From: Eubacteriales Family XIII. Incertae Sedis bacterium
GTDB lineage: Bacteria; Bacillota; Clostridia; Peptostreptococcales; Anaerovoracaceae
Direction of reading: 5' to 3'
Assembly: GCA_031272745.1 (NCBI GenBank)
Contig: JAISTF010000173.1
Span: 1-22,443 of the forward strand
Length of the DNA: 22,443 bases
Shown here: piece by piece, positions 21,865-22,443 of the stretch
How the letters are laid out: every line of letters begins with the position of its first letter
How positions within the stretch are numbered: position 1 is the first letter of the stretch
Program-made: the position numbers and the translations under genes
Notes under the pieces: generated by a model
The model's input: the letters and a program-made list of their open reading frames with translations, nothing else
Told to the model about the DNA's origin: nothing
Databases searched by the model: none

Positions 21865-22443
21865 TTATTCGTCCGCGCGCCGCCCGTCCGCGCCGATGGC
21901 GAAAACGAAGACGTCGACCGCCGCCGCGCCCGCGTCCAAGAGCGCCTCCGCGCAGGTGTCCGCCGTGGCGCCCGTGGTGTATACGTCGTCGATGAGCAGG
22001 ATCGTCGCGCCGCCTCCCGGGTCGGCCTTGCAGGCGATCGTACCCGTCAGGTTCCGCAGGCGCTCCTCGCGTCCGAGGCTGCTCATGACGGCCGTATCCG
22101 CCGTGCGCGCGAGCGCCCCGCGCAGATGGGGCAGGCGGACGCGCCGCGCGAAGGCGGACGCGATCAGCTCCGCCTGGTCGTAGCCGCGCAGCTGCCGCTT
22201 CCGCGCGCTCATCGGCGCGTTCACGACGGCGTCCCAGGCCGGCAGCTCGCCGGATTCCGGATCGGCAAGCGAAAAATACCGCCGCGCCATGAGGTCTCCG
22301 GCGGCCTCGCAGACATAGGATTCCCCGCGGTATTTCATGCCGCGCACGAGCTCCGCCGCGCGGCCCGTGTACCGCAGGCACGCATGGCCGCGCCGGAACG
22401 CGTGCGCCGCGTCCGCGCAGTCGCGGCAGAATTCTTTCGTATT
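21865..22443 (-). CDS. comF: ComF family protein (phosphoribosyltransferase fold), C-terminal part
   Basis: The 5' end lies outside the window; 192 codons are visible up to the stop. The first visible residues include FCRDCADAAHAFRRGHACLR, the CxxC pair of the ComF N-terminal zinc-binding region. These are followed by MKYRGES, APMSARKRQLRGYDQAELIA and the PRPP-binding loop ILLIDDVYTTGATADTCAEAL. ComF proteins are needed for DNA uptake during competence and are probably cytosolic DNA- or helicase-associated factors. Shorter starts inside the frame would cut off the zinc site and are not favoured. It is followed directly by the raiA RNA and hpf, a conserved neighbourhood in Clostridia. Confidence 0.92.
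   Translation of the reverse strand, partial: NTKEFCRDCADAAHAFRRGHACLRYTGRAAELVRGMKYRGESYVCEAAGDLMARRYFSLADPESGELPAWDAVVNAPMSARKRQLRGYDQAELIASAFARRVRLPHLRGALARTADTAVMSSLGREERLRNLTGTIACKADPGGGATILLIDDVYTTGATADTCAEALLDAGAAAVDVFVFAIGADGRRADE

Overview
The window looks like a high-GC chromosome segment from a Gram-positive, probably Clostridia-type, Firmicute. The case rests on several features. There is an FMN riboswitch in front of a RibU-type riboflavin transporter. A cdaA-cdaR-glmM-glmS cluster is present, as is a long-form hpf preceded by what appears to be a raiA RNA. Gram-positive TGTGn extended -10 promoters and strong AAAGGAGG ribosome binding sites also occur. The exact order or genus cannot be fixed from this sequence. 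No phage, insertion sequence or CRISPR array was seen.

Layout. Bases 1-223 (minus): the start of a YbjQ/UPF0145 gene, a bidirectional-looking hairpin and a tRNA-Val(GAC). Bases 242-5098 (minus): an operon of sugar-type permease, trehalose-synthase-like GH13 enzyme, MoxR AAA ATPase and VWA protein, driven by an extended -10 promoter. Bases 5094-7754 (minus): the tRNA t6A genes tsaE, a tsaB-rimI fusion and tsaD; the fusion linker carries an in-frame palindromic repeat. Bases 7804-12580 (plus): a LysR regulator, a CocE/S15-like hydrolase with a changed nucleophile, an SSS sodium symporter and two tiny one-helix membrane proteins (37 and 49 aa), closed by a strong terminator. Bases 12582-13798 (minus): a Bcr/CflA drug exporter whose promoter predicts a leaderless mRNA. 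Bases 13839-14554 (plus): FMN riboswitch and ribU. Bases 14595-21608 (minus): hpf, cdaA, cdaR, glmM, glmS and an ADP-ribosylglycohydrolase-like gene in a tight run. Bases 21672-22443 (minus): the raiA RNA and the end of a comF gene.

How they work together. The right-hand operon joins ribosome hibernation (HPF, raiA RNA), c-di-AMP synthesis (CdaA/CdaR) and amino-sugar supply for peptidoglycan (GlmM/GlmS). The t6A operon supplies a universal tRNA modification. The LysR-hydrolase-symporter-microprotein block looks like a regulated uptake and processing module for a small organic substrate. It is the part most likely to hold something undescribed, because both microproteins are short enough to be missed by routine annotation.
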